A stretch of DNA of 64,000 nucleotides from Epiperipatus broadwayi (lineage: Eukaryota > Onychophora > Udeonychophora > Euonychophora > Peripatidae). Within the stretch, counting starts at the first letter, position 1, and each line of letters starts with the position of its first letter. The stretch lies in the NCBI GenBank assembly GCA_028023455.1, contig JAQFVV010000056.1, positions 310,001 to 374,000 on the forward strand, given 5' to 3'. The translations under genes and the position numbers were made by a program. The notes under the pieces are model-generated. The model worked only from the letters and a program-made list of their open reading frames with translations. It searched no databases and was not told where the DNA came from. This document shows, piece after piece, positions 62,528-64,000 of this stretch.

Positions 62528-64000
62528 ATCTTCATAATAATAAAGGTAGTGAGAAGATATTTGTTTGGTGGTCTGCCAATCACACAACTTTGGTAACTGA
62601 AGAATACAAGTTACTAGAAAATCCACTGATTAGTTTTGTTTTCCTGATCTTTAAAGAAAACATTATCATTTGTTTTTTGTGGGTTTTTTTTTTTTTGCAT
62701 TACGTCAAGTCCCAGACAATTTTTCTAATTCAAGTTATATAACCCCAGTGATATCACATTTAAAGTAGAATATCTATTAAACCCAATCAGAAATTTCATT
62801 CACTTGTGAATATCAGCACAATAGAAATTCTAAGTTCCTCTGAGAAATAATATATTAAATGCTAAGATAAAAAAAAGTTTCCTTAATATCTTTTGTTTCC
62901 ATTTTTGTTAACTCATACTTGTTTATTATATTATTAGTCAGGAAGATTTAAAAAAGAATTTTAGATCTGTTTAAAGCATTGAACAATTTGTGATTTAAAG
63001 AAAAAAGAAAAGATCACATTATATTCCTAAATCTACCTAAATATTCATTATTTAGATTTTATAATAAACTTTTTGATTGTCAAATTAACGCACACTATTC
63101 ATGAATAAATATTTTAACCAATATTTATATATTTTGGGTTTGGAATTTCATAATATTTACAAAGGCACTGGAATAATGAGAAATGTATGATAATAATGGA
63201 AGAAAAACAAAATGAAAGGAATGCATTACCCATGTTAAATGCAGTTTATTAATTAACTTTTTATTTATGAATGAGACAATAATCATATTTAATTGATTTT
63301 AAATATCAATAATAAAATAATAATCAAAATTTAATTTTAAATAAATAAAATGTATTAATAAAAGAATGAAAACATAATAATTATTATAGATTATTGAAAT
63401 AATATAAAGATACTTATATATTATCCTTCCTACCAAGATTGGCAGCCATTTTCTTTTAACTTACTTAGTTTCAAGGTTTACAATAAATATTTAAAACAAA
63501 ATGGTTGACTAGATATAATCATATTTAATATTTATATATTTTTTATTATTGTTATTTTAAAAAAAGAAAAAAATTTGCAAAAATTATTATTTCCCCTTTA
63601 TTTTTTTTATATGTATTAAATCAAATTATTAATATATATAAAAAATACACCTTTATCCCACTTAGTGAGGATAATTGGTTACCCAAACCTCATCATAAAG
63701 CAAGAATATTGTGTAAAGAACAAGTAGTCAAAATGGTTTCATATTGAAAAAAATTTGGCTGGTTACTTCAGCTAAAAATGAAACTATAAACTGTGAACAA
63801 AGAACTTAAACTTGTATTTATATATATATATAGCAATTTAAAATAACCATGGATGTACATTATATGTTTAGTTAAATTATGTGATGTGTATTGTGCAAAT
63901 ATGCATTTAAAATATGTATGCATGTATAATATTGCAACTTATATATATATATATTGTACCTAACTGAAGTGTCACTTAATTCCAAGAGGTAATCAAGGTT
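62528..64000. other. AT-rich non-coding stretch to the window end
   Basis: No gene supported. A (TA)n tract followed by ATTGTACC at 63953-63960 begins a less AT-rich segment cut off by the window edge, similar in set-up to the (TA)n-TTGTACC junction near 10093. Confidence 0.45.

Overview
The window looks like repeat-dense, very AT-rich nuclear DNA from an animal, intergenic or deep intronic. Evidence: no intact protein gene on either strand, stop codons throughout, long pure microsatellites, three decayed RTE-clade LINE fragments, a tRNA-derived SINE, and several families of dispersed and inverted repeats. No bacterial, organellar or viral gene organisation is seen. An invertebrate with a large genome fits; a cephalopod mollusc is one possibility, but nothing here fixes the taxon.

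Layout. 1-6.6 kb: AT-rich filler with two local tandem duplications (0.5 and 3.8 kb). 6.6-10.1 kb: a slightly less AT-rich stretch, perhaps a decayed element. 10.7-12.2 kb: a block bounded by a 13-bp inverted match and holding a low-AT island with broken reading frames. 12.8-14.0 kb: a (TA)n tract followed by an inverted tandem array (family 1). 20.4-21.1 kb: a two-unit family 2 insertion flanked by a 15-bp direct repeat. 25.8 kb: a degenerate 60-bp minisatellite. 28.0-28.4 kb: about 425 bp of pure (AAT)n. 32.3-40.5 kb: a cluster of five inverted-repeat (fold-back) structures plus a SINE with poly-A and target-site duplication. 43.8-45.1 kb: low-AT islands with a 90-codon stop-free stretch. 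49.0-51.9 kb: two RTE LINE fragments on the minus strand, then a 195-bp tandem repeat. 52.8-59.2 kb: family 3 repeats, one as a fold-back. 59.8-60.9 kb: a third RTE fragment on the plus strand. 61.0-62.5 kb: another fold-back (family 5), its solo arm and short tandem repeats.

The main theme is structural. At least seven fold-back structures from several sequence families lie in 64 kb, five of them within 8.2 kb. If transcribed, for example inside an intron, they would form long hairpin RNAs that could be ADAR or Dicer substrates; that part is inference. Families 1 and 2 differ in sequence but share a module order and a 15-bp palindrome, so they probably have a common ancestor. Reverse transcriptase remnants show altered or missing catalytic residues, or are truncated, so no autonomous element is present here; the small repeats were presumably mobilised in trans.
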